Assembly (NCBI GenBank): GCA_022559985.1
Contig: JAFJTR010000214.1
Location: 1 to 11,967, forward strand
Source of the DNA: Parastagonospora avenae f. sp. tritici 18332-5
Taxonomy: Eukaryota; Ascomycota; Dothideomycetes; Pleosporales; Phaeosphaeriaceae
Reading direction: 5' to 3'
DNA: 11,967 nt
How positions within the stretch are numbered: the stretch's first letter is position 1; the number at the start of each line of letters is the position of its first letter. Made by a program: the position numbers and the translations under genes. Positions 1 through 7,761 of the stretch are shown piece after piece. The notes beneath the pieces are model-generated. The model made no database searches. It worked only from the letters and a program-made list of their open reading frames with translations, and was not told the origin of the DNA.

Positions 1-95
1 CTGTGCCATTAGATGTCGACTTCAAGCACACCCTACCCTATTAAACACACCAAGCCATAACCATAGCCCTCTCTCCCCTCTCCCCCTCTCGCCAT

Positions 96-128
96 CCCCC
101 CCCCCCCCCCCCCCCCTTCCCCCCCCCC

Positions 129-160
<32 letters not shown>

Positions 161-161
161 C

Positions 162-199
<38 letters not shown>

Positions 200-238
200 C
201 CCCGAAGGCACAAATGGGGGCCCCCCCCCCCCCCCCCC
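96..238. repeat. Interrupted poly-C (poly-G) tract
   Basis: Runs of C of length 21 (96-116), 10 (119-128), 29 (131-159), 36 (163-198) and 18 (221-238) are broken by TT, GG, single A or G bases, and one short unique segment that ends in GGGGG (204-220). On the other strand this is a series of long G runs. Such DNA can form G-quadruplex or i-motif structures. It is also a classic site of sequencing and assembly error, so the exact lengths should not be trusted. Confidence 0.9.
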
Positions 239-524
239 GCCAACGATCTCGATCCCAACGCAGCGGGAATCCGCTTGTCGCGCCCCAGCCGGACGGTAAC
301 GGCTCCTCGTATTGCCAATGCTCACTGCACAAAGAAAAACCGCGTAGCTAAACTCCTGCAAACAGCAAACGCGGAATTCAAAGGGGGGGTTCTGGATTCG
401 GCGCCGATTGCGCGTTGGGGGGGTGGGCGGCAAGTGCCGTGGGGTGTGACGCTTGGTGGTGGGCGGGGAGAGCTTTGATGATAGCTGTTAGAGGGATGCT
501 GGATGCACCTTCTTGGATTGAAGT

Positions 525-541
525 GGATTGGATTGGATTGG
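525..541 (+). repeat. GGATT short tandem repeat
   Basis: Three perfect GGATT units (525-539) are followed by GG, with a further partial unit just upstream around 514-520. It is a small microsatellite in gene-free DNA, and I see no function for it. Confidence 0.6.
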
Positions 542-913
542 GACAGCTGACCGAGACTGAGACTGGAATTGAGATTTGAGGCTAAAACCCGGTATTGAAG
601 AAAGAGTTAGATTGACAAGGGACGTGCGAGGTATCGTTGTTCGTGCGTTGCGGGCGGAAGAGCCGGGCGTGACCTGGCGCGGTGTACACGACGGTTGTTT
701 CGAGACACGGCGGCGCTGACGGACGGGAAGAGAGAGAGACGAGAGGTTTCAGATAGACGGTGGAGGTCTGTGATCTTTCGGGATTGTTTTTTTTTTTTGC
801 AAGGCTCACTGCGTTGTCCCGAGATATCTGGATCAGAGCGGAAGGTTGCCCGTCAATCGGGCCCCGAGTGGGAGGTGATGTTTGCTGGAGGATTATTTCG
901 GAGAAAGAAGAAG

Positions 914-2212
914 ATGGATGCTGCGGTTACTTCACCAGGTGCTGGTGATGGTGGTGAGATGGACGTGGATATGGGAGGGGAAATTGATGTTGTGAGTTTG
1001 GCTTTCCTGTCTTTTTGTTCGAGTTGTCTGCGCTGTATCAAGTTTACTTCTCCTTCATCGTCTCCTTCCCTTCATTTCGCAATCCGTCAGTCATACATAC
1101 AAACCTCTCTCTCTCTCTCTCTCTCCCTCTCTCCCTCTCTCTCTCATTCTCATTCTCTTTTCCTTTCCTTTTCTAATCCCCCACTCCCCCAGGACGCAAC
1201 CTACACCTCCTACCAAGAGTCCGCCGACGCCCAAACCGACCGCGCATCCTACGCCTCCTCGAGCATCTGCTCCCTCGCCTCCTCCACCACGCGCTACCGC
1301 TACGAAAACGGGCGCCGCTACCACGCCTGGCGCGACGGCACCTACTACGCGCCCAACGACGAAGGCGCGCAATCCTACGAGCTAATCGTGCACCACCTGT
1401 GGCTGCTCACGCTGCACGACAAGCTGTTCCTCGCGCCCATCACCAACCCCGCACGCATCCTGGACGTCGGCACAGGCACGGGACTCTGGGCCGTGGATAT
1501 CGCAGACCACTTCCCCAACGCGGAAATCACCGCCACGGATCTCAGCCCGATCCTGTATACTGCCGCGCCGCCGAACCTCGTCTTTGAAATCGACGATGCG
1601 TGCAGCGAATGGACGTATCCGCCCAATCACTTCGACTTCATCCACATCCGCGGGCTCACGGGTTGCGTGAAGGACTGGCCATACATGTACGCGCAAGCAT
1701 ACGCCCACCTCGCTCCCGGCGCCTGGTTCGAGCAGCTAGAATTTGAGATCCGCACGAACGCCGACCCAGCGAGCGGGCGGCACGCGGATCAGATTGTCGG
1801 GGCATTTAGCGACAGTGTGATTGATGTGGGCGAGCGGCTGACGGGCATGACGTTTAAGATTGTCGAGCAGATGGCGACGCTGCTGCCCCAGGCGGGGTTT
1901 GTCGATGTCAGGGAGGAGCGGTTTATTTGGCCGATTGGGGCGTGGCCCAAGGATCCGCATTTGAAGGATTTGGGGAGGTGGGGAGAGAGAAATTGGAGTG
2001 AGGGGATTGAGGGGTGGGTTATGGCGCTGTATACGAGGCTACTTGGGTGGACGTATGCGGAGGTGCAGGCGTTTGTGAAGGACTTTAGAAGTGTGATCAA
2101 AAATCGGGGGAACCATTTCTATCACGAGGTGAGGTGTGTTTATGCGCGGAAGCCGTTTCCGCATGAGATTGTGGAGAAGAGTGGGGATGATGGAGCGAGC
2201 GCTGAGGCATAA
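914..2212 (+). CDS. LaeA-like class I SAM-dependent methyltransferase
   Basis: Predicted exons are 914-991 and 1193-2212, giving 365 aa. The intron is GTGAGT to CCCCAG with a CTAAT branch-like site near 1174. The protein has a short acidic Gly/Asp-rich N-terminus, then an E-N-G-R-R-Y-H segment at about residues 64-70. The Rossmann SAM-binding motif I, ILDVGTGTGLW, is at 115-125, followed by an acidic motif II (ITATDLSP), FEIDDACSEW at 157-166 and FDFIHIRGL at 174-181. This arrangement is typical of the large fungal LaeA/TAM-type methyltransferase family. Some members regulate secondary metabolism and development and others are tailoring enzymes; the substrate here cannot be read from sequence. 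ATG 914 has strong context (AAGAAG before, G after). ATG 878 is an in-frame alternative that adds 12 residues, including RRKKK. No biosynthetic genes lie beside it. Codon use switches from C-rich to G-rich along the gene. Confidence 0.85.
   Translation: MDAAVTSPGAGDGGEMDVDMGGEIDVVSLAFLSFCSSCLRCIKFTSPSSSPSLHFAIRQSYIQTSLSLSLSLSPSLSHSHSLFLSFSNPPLPQDATYTSYQESADAQTDRASYASSSICSLASSTTRYRYENGRRYHAWRDGTYYAPNDEGAQSYELIVHHLWLLTLHDKLFLAPITNPARILDVGTGTGLWAVDIADHFPNAEITATDLSPILYTAAPPNLVFEIDDACSEWTYPPNHFDFIHIRGLTGCVKDWPYMYAQAYAHLAPGAWFEQLEFEIRTNADPASGRHADQIVGAFSDSVIDVGERLTGMTFKIVEQMATLLPQAGFVDVREERFIWPIGAWPKDPHLKDLGRWGERNWSEGIEGWVMALYTRLLGWTYAEVQAFVKDFRSVIKNRGNHFYHEVRCVYARKPFPHEIVEKSGDDGASAEA
992..1192 (+). 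other. Intron with (CT)n microsatellite, stopless and 3n long
   Basis: This intron begins GTGAGT and ends CCCCAG. It contains a long CT/CCCT pyrimidine repeat at about 1106-1145. It is 201 nt, an exact multiple of three, with no in-frame stop, so retention would insert 67 mostly Ser/Leu residues between residues 26 and 27. The low-complexity content and the good splice signals favour a true intron. Confidence 0.75.
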
Positions 2213-2604
2213 AGATTGACATAAGAGTGTTTTGTGTGTCGGAATGGCAACTGGGTCTCGGCATTGGGTGGAAATTTTTGTTTAGCTGGTGAGAATGATA
2301 CCCTTACAATATGGATGATTTGTTTGTATGATGTTTCATTATATCATGCTATTGATGGCATTACTCTACGGCAAGTTTTGTCGTTGCCGAATTGTACTTC
2401 TTGTGCAGCGCGCCTGTTGTAGCGCTCTCCACGGCACCCCGTCACGCCGCACTATCATGACGCGAGGATGTCGTTCATGCCAAGTAATCTACTCCAAGCT
2501 TCTTAGTTCGTATCAACTGGTATGCACATAGGTCTCAGTGAGACGTGCTTTGTAGCCTACTCTTTCATGTGCAAGACGATGGTCAAGCTGCTCTGGGGTG
2601 AAAT
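2213..2604. other. Convergent intergenic region
   Basis: These 392 bp separate the 3' ends of the methyltransferase (+) and RPN11 (-). They should hold both 3' UTRs and polyadenylation signals. I see no ORF with coding character, no RNA gene and no clear repeat. Confidence 0.6.
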
Positions 2605-3726
2605 CTACTCATCCATCTCGACATCGTCGTTGCCGGCTTCGACGTTTCCGTTCTGCCGCGATGCTGGCTTTGGCACTGAAGCCTCCTTGTCGATCATTTG
2701 TCGTGAGACGGACACGATGTTGTCCTCGATGAGCTGTTGGCCGACATCTTCGATGTCTGCGATGATGAATTAGCATGACTGAAATACTTCCGGTGACGAA
2801 GGAGTACGCACGCTTCTTGGGGTCGACCTTTCCGACGTATCGCGTCTTGAGCTGGTCCTTGGTGAGCTCCGTCTCCTCCTTAACACGCTTCTCGTAACCC
2901 TCAGCCAAAGAGACCAGCTTCTGCAGCCTATCATTGTTCCGCTCGCCCTCGCCCTTGAAGTCCTCCATCAGCAGTGCCTCAGTCCAGACGTGCTTGTGCA
3001 GGTTCATCAGCATATTCTCCTCCAACGCAGTCTTCTTATAGTCGATGCCTATTGAGTAGTAGTGGCGGTTCAGACCGTGAATGAGGGCTTGGATCGAGGG
3101 CTTGTTGAGGTGGCCGACGTTGGATGTGGTCTGGCGGGGCTCGTGGCCCATCATGAGGGTTTGCGGATTTATTAGGCGGAAGGCATCGATGACGACTTTG
3201 CCCTTGACGGACTGGATGGGGTCTACTACGACGGCGACGGCGCGGGGCGTGAGCTGCTCGAAGGACTGTTGCGTGTTGATATCGACGGACGACAGCCAGC
3301 AGCCGAAACCAGGATGTGAGTGATACCAGCCAACGACCGTCTCTTGCCTGTGTCTGTCAGCTTCCGCTCTCGCTCTCAAGACTGTCTGTGGTGGGAAGCA
3401 ACGCACCTTCCTGTCTGCCTCAGCATGTCCATCATCTTGGTTTGGAAGACGGGGTCGACAGCCTCGACGGAGACACCGGTACCGGATTGCGGCATGGCGA
3501 ATACATCCACGACGCGTACTGTGTAGTCATCTACAAACTCGCCCAGCATGAGGCCCATGACTTCCATAGGCACACCCGCGCGTCCGTGCCGCAGCATCTT
3601 GAGCAGCGCCAGTGACGAGATGTAGACGGTTTCCGAGTTGTCGATCAGGTTGGTGTCTTGTGCGGGACCTCCGCCCATGCCGCCCATGCCCTGCGCGGCG
3701 GCCAACATTCTGCTTAGCCGGTCCAT
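2605..3726 (-). CDS. RPN11: 26S proteasome lid deubiquitinase Rpn11 (JAMM/MPN+ metalloprotease)
   Basis: Minus-strand exons are 3726-3407, 3347-2812 and 2756-2605, giving 335 aa, with introns of 59 nt (GTGCGT..ACACAG) and 55 nt (GTGCGT..TCGCAG). Rpn11 is the Zn-dependent isopeptidase that removes ubiquitin chains from substrates as they enter the proteasome. The JAMM motif is intact: Glu55 in MEVMGLMLGEF, then His116-x-His118 and Asp129 in HSHPGFGCWLSSVD. The ETVYISSLALLKML start of the MPN domain (32-45), RAVAVVVDPIQSVKGKVVIDAF and the C-terminal HIEDVGQQLIEDNIVSV segment made by joining exons 2 and 3 are family hallmarks. The start MDRLSRML matches the family N-terminus. An in-frame ATG at 3993 would add 89 unrelated residues and is unlikely to be used. 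The gene is divergent from RPD3 across 431 bp. The tail ends acidic (NDDVEMDE). Confidence 0.97.
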
Positions 3727-4157
3727 GATGATGTGGGGGTATGGGTGGGTTTTATGAGGAAGTAGGTTTTGGGGTAAACGTGGTATCGAGAGGCGGAGAG
3801 CGGTGTTGATGTCGACTGTATGGCGAGGCGGCGGCGATGGTGAAGCTCCGAGCTGTCGTGATATCCATGGATGTAATCGGCCCCACGTTTCTCCGAAAGG
3901 TCCGAAAGGCGCGCTAAGGGGAGCAAGGATGCTGGCCACCCGCGGTCGAAGCTCAAGCTCGGAGCGCCTTTGTTCCCACCATCTCTCCCGCATTGGGTGT
4001 CTTTGACGCTTTATATTGCTGACCACGCCTCGAGTCCCTGCATAATAGTTCCCGCCGCTGCAGATACACCAGCTAACACTCACACTCACTATCCAGGAAT
4101 TCAAGCTACCAAATTACCAAACTACATCAACCACAGTCGCTCCCAAGCAGTGCCAAA
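3727..4157. promoter_or_regulatory. Shared divergent promoter of RPN11 and RPD3
   Basis: 431 bp separate the two start codons. On the RPD3 side there is a TATA-like CTTTATATT at 4009-4017, an inverted CCAAT box (ATTGG, 3992-3996) and a CA-rich leader (about 4080-4157) ending in CCAAAATGG at the RPD3 start. A tandem duplicate TCCGAAAGG lies at 3892-3909. The RPN11 side is A/T-mixed with no clear TATA. I did not find the yeast proteasome element GGTGGCAAA. The element calls are pattern matches only. Confidence 0.55.
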
Positions 4158-6156
4158 ATGGCGGAAGACATGTCGGCGGCCACGGCCTCGAACAGCTTGA
4201 CCAATGGAGTCGGCGCACAGCCCAAGAAGGTCGCATACTTTTACGACTCGGATGTGGGCAACTACGCCTATGTTGCAGGCCATCCCATGAAGCCTCATCG
4301 CATACGCATGGCGCATAGTCTTATTATGAACTATGGTCTTTACAGCAAGATGGAGATCTACGTACGCCTGCGACTCTGGCATGCGCGTATATTCTATATC
4401 TAACAAAATTCAGCGCGCAAAACCCGCCTCCAAGTACGAAATGACGCAGTTCCACACAGACGAGTACATCGAGTTTCTGCACAAGGTCACTCCAGACAAC
4501 ATGGACAACTTCACCAAGGAGCAGAGCAAATACAACGTCGGAGACGATTGCCCCGTCTTTGACGGCCTCTTCGAGTTCTGCGGCATCAGCGCCGGAGGTA
4601 CCATGGAGGGCGCGGCGCGTCTGAACCGCGGCAAATGCGACGTCGCAGTCAACTGGGCGGGCGGACTGCATCACGCGAAGAAGAGCGAAGCTAGCGGTTT
4701 CTGCTATGTCAACGGTCAGTATGTGCCGGCTGTTCTCGCTGATTTTAGCTAATTTCTCAGACATTGTCCTCGGCATCATCGAGCTTCTGCGGTACAAGCA
4801 GCGCGTTCTGTACATCGACATCGACGTGCACCATGGAGATGGTGTCGAGGAGGCTTTCTACACGACCGATCGTGTCATGACTGTGTCCTTCCATAAGTAT
4901 GGCGAGTACTTCCCCGGTACTGGTGAACTGCGTGACATTGGTGTTGGCACCGGCAAGAATTACTCTGTCAACTTCCCTCTGCGCGACGGCATAACCGATG
5001 AGACCTACCGCAACATCTTCGAGCCAGTCATCGAGGCGGTCATGACCCACTACGGCCCAGAAGCCATCGTGCTCCAATGCGGAGGCGACAGTCTCTCCGG
5101 CGACAGGCTTGGATGCTTCAATTTGAGCATGGACGGCCATGCCAACTGCGTTCGCTACGTCAAGAGCTTTGGCGTGCCCGTCATCATCTTGGGTGGCGGT
5201 GGTTACACGATGCGCAACGTCGCCCGCACCTGGGCATACGAGACGGGTGAGCTCGTAGGAGAGAAGATGTCCAAGCAGCTTCCCTTCAACGACTATTACG
5301 AGGCAAGTTCTTGACATGCGCACCATTTTCGATATGGCACTAACATCGGTAGTACTTTGCGCCTGACTACGAGCTGGATGTTCGACCGTCAAATATGGAG
5401 AACGCCAACTCGCACGACTACCTCCACAAGATCAAGTCCACTGTGATTGAGAACATTCGAAGGACTGGCAGACCCTCGGTAGAAGCCTTCACCACCATTC
5501 CTAATACGCTGCCCCGGATGGCAGATTCGGATGGTGAAGACGAGGACGACGACCTCGACGCTGACATGAACCCGGATGTGAGAATGACTCAGCGTCAGCG
5601 AGACGAACACATCGAGCGCGATGGCGAGCTGTATGATGAAAGCGATGACGAGGAGTATAAGAATAGTCTCGGTGTACGCGCCCAGCCAGGTGTTAAGAAG
5701 CGGAGAAACATCAGCGACTTCCCCAACCCGAATGCTGCTCCTGCTCAGGATATCGATGCACTCGATGGCATGGAGGAGATCAATGGCGAGAGCGCTGTAT
5801 CGACAAGACAGCCTTCAGCCGCTCCAGCGTCTCGCACGCAGACACCTGCCGTGGCAGAGCAAGGGGCTGCCGATGACGGTGACGTTGAGATGGACGAGCC
5901 AGAGGTTCCAGCCGCTACTGCGGCCTCAACACGCTCACAATCACCTGCCGGTGTGGTCACACCCCCTGACTCACCACCAGCCGCGGCCACTACACCAGCA
6001 TTAGCTCCAACATCAGCACCCACTGCAGATGTCTCAATGGAGGGCGTGGACGAAGAAAGCAAGGAGGCCATTGCCGACGCTAAAGAAGAGGGTGAAGCGG
6101 AGCGCGACACTAAGAACGTCAACGGTGAAGTGCGCACTGAAGTCGCCAAGGATTAG
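4158..6156 (+). CDS. RPD3: RPD3-type class I histone deacetylase
   Basis: Exons 4158-4361, 4414-4714, 4761-5302 and 5353-6156 give 616 aa. Introns are 52, 46 and 50 nt; the first two are GT-AG and the third is GC-AG. The enzyme removes acetyl groups from histone lysines as the catalytic subunit of Sin3-type co-repressor complexes in the nucleus. The catalytic core spans about residues 24-395. It has the HisHis pair 154-155 (GGLHHAKK), Zn ligands Asp190 and His192 (DIDVHHGDG) and Asp283 (LSGDRLG), and the catalytic Tyr317 (GGGGYT). After residue 405 comes an acidic run (DSDGEDEDDD), a DE-rich stretch, a basic KKRR at about 464-467 that may be a nuclear localisation signal, and a Pro/Thr/Ala/Glu-rich tail. 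Filamentous-fungal class I HDACs such as Aspergillus RpdA are known for such long C-terminal extensions, unlike yeast Rpd3 at about 433 aa. The start ATG has good context (CCAAAATGG). Confidence 0.97.
5303..5352 (+). other. GC-AG intron in RPD3
   Basis: The 50-nt intron begins GCAAGT directly after ...GAG and ends GGTAG, with a CTAAC branch site at 5340-5344. Splicing here joins NDYYE to YFAPDY and restores the conserved HDAC sequence. The nearest GT (5307) would break the frame, and reading through meets a TGA within four codons. The donor AG|GCAAGT is the strong-consensus type expected of GC donors. Confidence 0.9.
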
Positions 6157-6431
6157 TCTTTCTAGCGTAATGTGATGACGACGAATGGTGGCACGCATTG
6201 ACGGCGTTTTCCTGGGCTCCTCTTCTGATCTAAAAGGGTAGCGGTTGGTGTTATGGTGCTACGGTGCAAAGGCTGGACGTCCACGATACCTTTGTTGTTT
6301 TCTCGTCGTTCGGGTTGAAGAACGTCGTCAAATCGACGTTCACCAGATATTTGTAGTGCTTTTTCTGACTTGATATTTGCATAATCCATATAGTCGTTTT
6401 CTCGTCATTTATAGGTGCAGATTCATGCTAA
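6157..6431. other. Convergent intergenic region, RPD3 and metacaspase 3' ends
   Basis: These 275 bp hold both 3' UTRs. The sequence becomes AT-rich towards 6370-6435. I see no ORF, RNA gene or repeat. Confidence 0.55.
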
Positions 6432-7442
6432 TTATATCACAAGCGGCAATTTATCCAGGTCGATATCCAAGCCAGAACTCAGTTGCGGCACCTGAGTATA
6501 GTTGGATTGGTCCAGAACCTGTCTCGTCATCTGCAGTGTCTGCTTGCCGTCAGTGAAAGTCGACTTCCCCAAATGCCTCCATGTACTCACCTGCGCGTAT
6601 GACGGATTCGGATTACTCTTCATCGTCTCCAAAAATGCCCACGTCATCGCCCCCGTAGCCTCACCCTCAATATTCGCATCCGCGCTCGTCTGATCATCCT
6701 TGCACCCCGAAAACATCGTCACCATCTTCTGCTCGCTCCCATACTGCCCCGCAAACTCGCCCGCATCCAGCCCCTCCTCCTCCTGCTCGCCCATATGCCT
6801 CAGCCCTTTGAAGAAACTGCTCGCGCCAGCCAGCAGTTGCTGCGCCTCCCCAACTTTACTATAACTAAACCCCCCATCAATCAGCCTCTGCGCCTCACCC
6901 ACCAGCCTCGCCCCCACACGCAGATTGTCCAGAAGACTAATCCGCCCATCGCTATCCGAGCGGTACACATACGGAAGTTCTACCGCGGACCCCGAGTGGC
7001 AGCAATCCATGATGATAAACAATGTACACCCGGCCGCCATCCTCGTGACCAAATGCTCGTGCAGCAACGTACTGCTAATCTGGCCACGCGTCTCGAAATC
7101 CACAGGCACGATCGTGTCGTCAATGCCCGTGGAGCGGTTCCCATCGACATCGGCAATCTGCCCGCCGTGGCCCGAGTAGTGCAGGAATAGCGTGCATCCG
7201 GGCTCGGAGACGAGCCAGTCCATGGCCGCGAGCAGGTTATGGCCGGAGGGGTAGAAGGGGCTGTCTGGGGCTACTTCGGGGCGGTCTGTGAGGATCACGC
7301 GGTTTTTGTGCGAGTTGTCGTAGCCACGGTAGGAGAGGAATTCGGCCATGTTGTCAACGTCCGAGTGGCAGCCGCGCAGGGCGTGGCTGGAGTTTGTGTA
7401 GTTGATGCCGATGAGGAGGGATTTCTTGCGTTGGTGAGACAT
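6432..7442 (-). CDS. Short metacaspase (caspase-like cysteine protease, family C14)
   Basis: Minus-strand exons 7442-6591 and 6539-6432 give 319 aa. The 51-nt intron (6590-6540) runs GTGAGT to AAGCAG with a CTGAC branch site; it is stopless and in frame. Metacaspases are Arg/Lys-specific cysteine proteases tied in fungi to stress, protein quality control and cell death. The His-Cys dyad is present: His92 in LFLHYSGHGGQ and Cys148 in IMDCCHSGS. The N-terminal KKSLLIGINY, the DDTIVPVDF segment and the p10-like FSGCKDDQTSADA..GATGAMTWAFLE are also conserved. Type I fungal metacaspases usually carry a Pro/Gln-rich prodomain. This one starts almost directly at the protease fold, and ATG 7442 is the only in-frame start, with a C/A-rich leader (CCCAAAATG) before it. 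It is therefore a prodomain-less paralogue or a lone divergent copy. The last 36 residues (TQVPQLSSG...) match a typical C-terminus once spliced. Confidence 0.92.
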   Translation of the reverse strand: MSHQRKKSLLIGINYTNSSHALRGCHSDVDNMAEFLSYRGYDNSHKNRVILTDRPEVAPDSPFYPSGHNLLAAMDWLVSEPGCTLFLHYSGHGGQIADVDGNRSTGIDDTIVPVDFETRGQISSTLLHEHLVTRMAAGCTLFIIMDCCHSGSAVELPYVYRSDSDGRISLLDNLRVGARLVGEAQRLIDGGFSYSKVGEAQQLLAGASSFFKGLRHMGEQEEEGLDAGEFAGQYGSEQKMVTMFSGCKDDQTSADANIEGEATGAMTWAFLETMKSNPNPSYAQVSTWRHLGKSTFTDGKQTLQMTRQVLDQSNYTQVPQLSSGLDIDLDKLPLVI

Positions 7443-7751
7443 TTTGGGAGGAGGTTTTGGGATTTGGATCACGGAAGAATGGGACTTGATGATGTGAAGT
7501 AGTTGGGGCACTTGGCAGGGGTTTGGAAGGTTGATGGTTGCGGCTGAAATGGAGGGGCTGTGAATGTATGTGCAGATCTATGCCATGTTGGAGTTAGTGG
7601 GGCTTCCGGCCCGCAACGTGCATGCGCGTCAGAAACGAACAGCAGAGTCGAGCTATTGTGTTAGTTAGCTCGGAAACTTGTATAAGAAGATATGAAGTGA
7701 AGAGAACGTTTGTGGTTTGCGTAGGAACATGAGCGCACTTATGTGTACATC
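7443..7751. promoter_or_regulatory. Divergent promoter of metacaspase and AP endonuclease
   Basis: About 309 bp separate the two starts (399 if the nuclease begins at 7842). The metacaspase leader (7443 to about 7560) reads C/A-rich with few G on its own strand, as in a fungal 5' UTR. A TATA-like GTATAAG lies at 7680-7686 on the nuclease side. A short upstream ORF starts at 7729. I see no other coding potential. Confidence 0.5.
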
Positions 7752-7755
7752 ATGA
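7729..7755 (+). other. Upstream ORF (8 codons) overlapping the nuclease start
   Basis: ATG 7729 opens a frame reading MSALMCTS and stops at TGA 7753-7755. That TGA overlaps the first in-frame ATG of the nuclease (7752-7754) in the string ATGA. A second ATG of the same small ORF is at 7741. It would matter only if transcription starts upstream of 7729. Confidence 0.45.
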
Positions 7756-7761
7756 CGTCAT
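7752..7761. promoter_or_regulatory. CRE-like bZIP palindrome
   Basis: ATGACGTCAT is a perfect 10-bp palindrome containing TGACGTCA, the CRE/ATF site bound by bZIP stress factors. It sits exactly on the first in-frame ATG of the nuclease. If it is a true operator, transcription and translation may start further down, at ATG 7842. A single 8-bp core match can be chance. Confidence 0.4.

Larger units (their letters stand above)
1..913. other. Gene-free left flank and methyltransferase upstream region
   Basis: I see no convincing coding sequence here. The region holds a pyrimidine-rich stretch from about 67 that becomes the poly-C tract at 96-238, a GGATT triplet repeat at 525-541, an AG-rich patch near 727-745 and a T-run near 786-798. 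The frame of the downstream methyltransferase stays open leftwards to about 695, but its only in-frame ATG codons are at 878 and 914. Most of 600-877 is therefore probably 5' UTR or promoter. Apparent reading frames on the minus strand across the C tract are glycine homopolymers and not genes. Confidence 0.6.

Noticed and set aside
22..433. Minus-strand glycine-rich ORFs across the left end
   Set aside because: They are direct translations of the poly-G strand of the C tract; glycine homopolymer with no domain, and three overlapping frames are equally open.
695..913. N-terminal extension of the methyltransferase from 695
   Set aside because: The codon at 695 is TTG, not ATG. The only in-frame ATGs are 878 and 914, and the translated stretch is basic low-complexity without family resemblance.
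4757..5392. 211-aa minus-strand ORF opposite RPD3
   Set aside because: It is antisense to conserved HDAC coding sequence, crosses its intron and has no domain.
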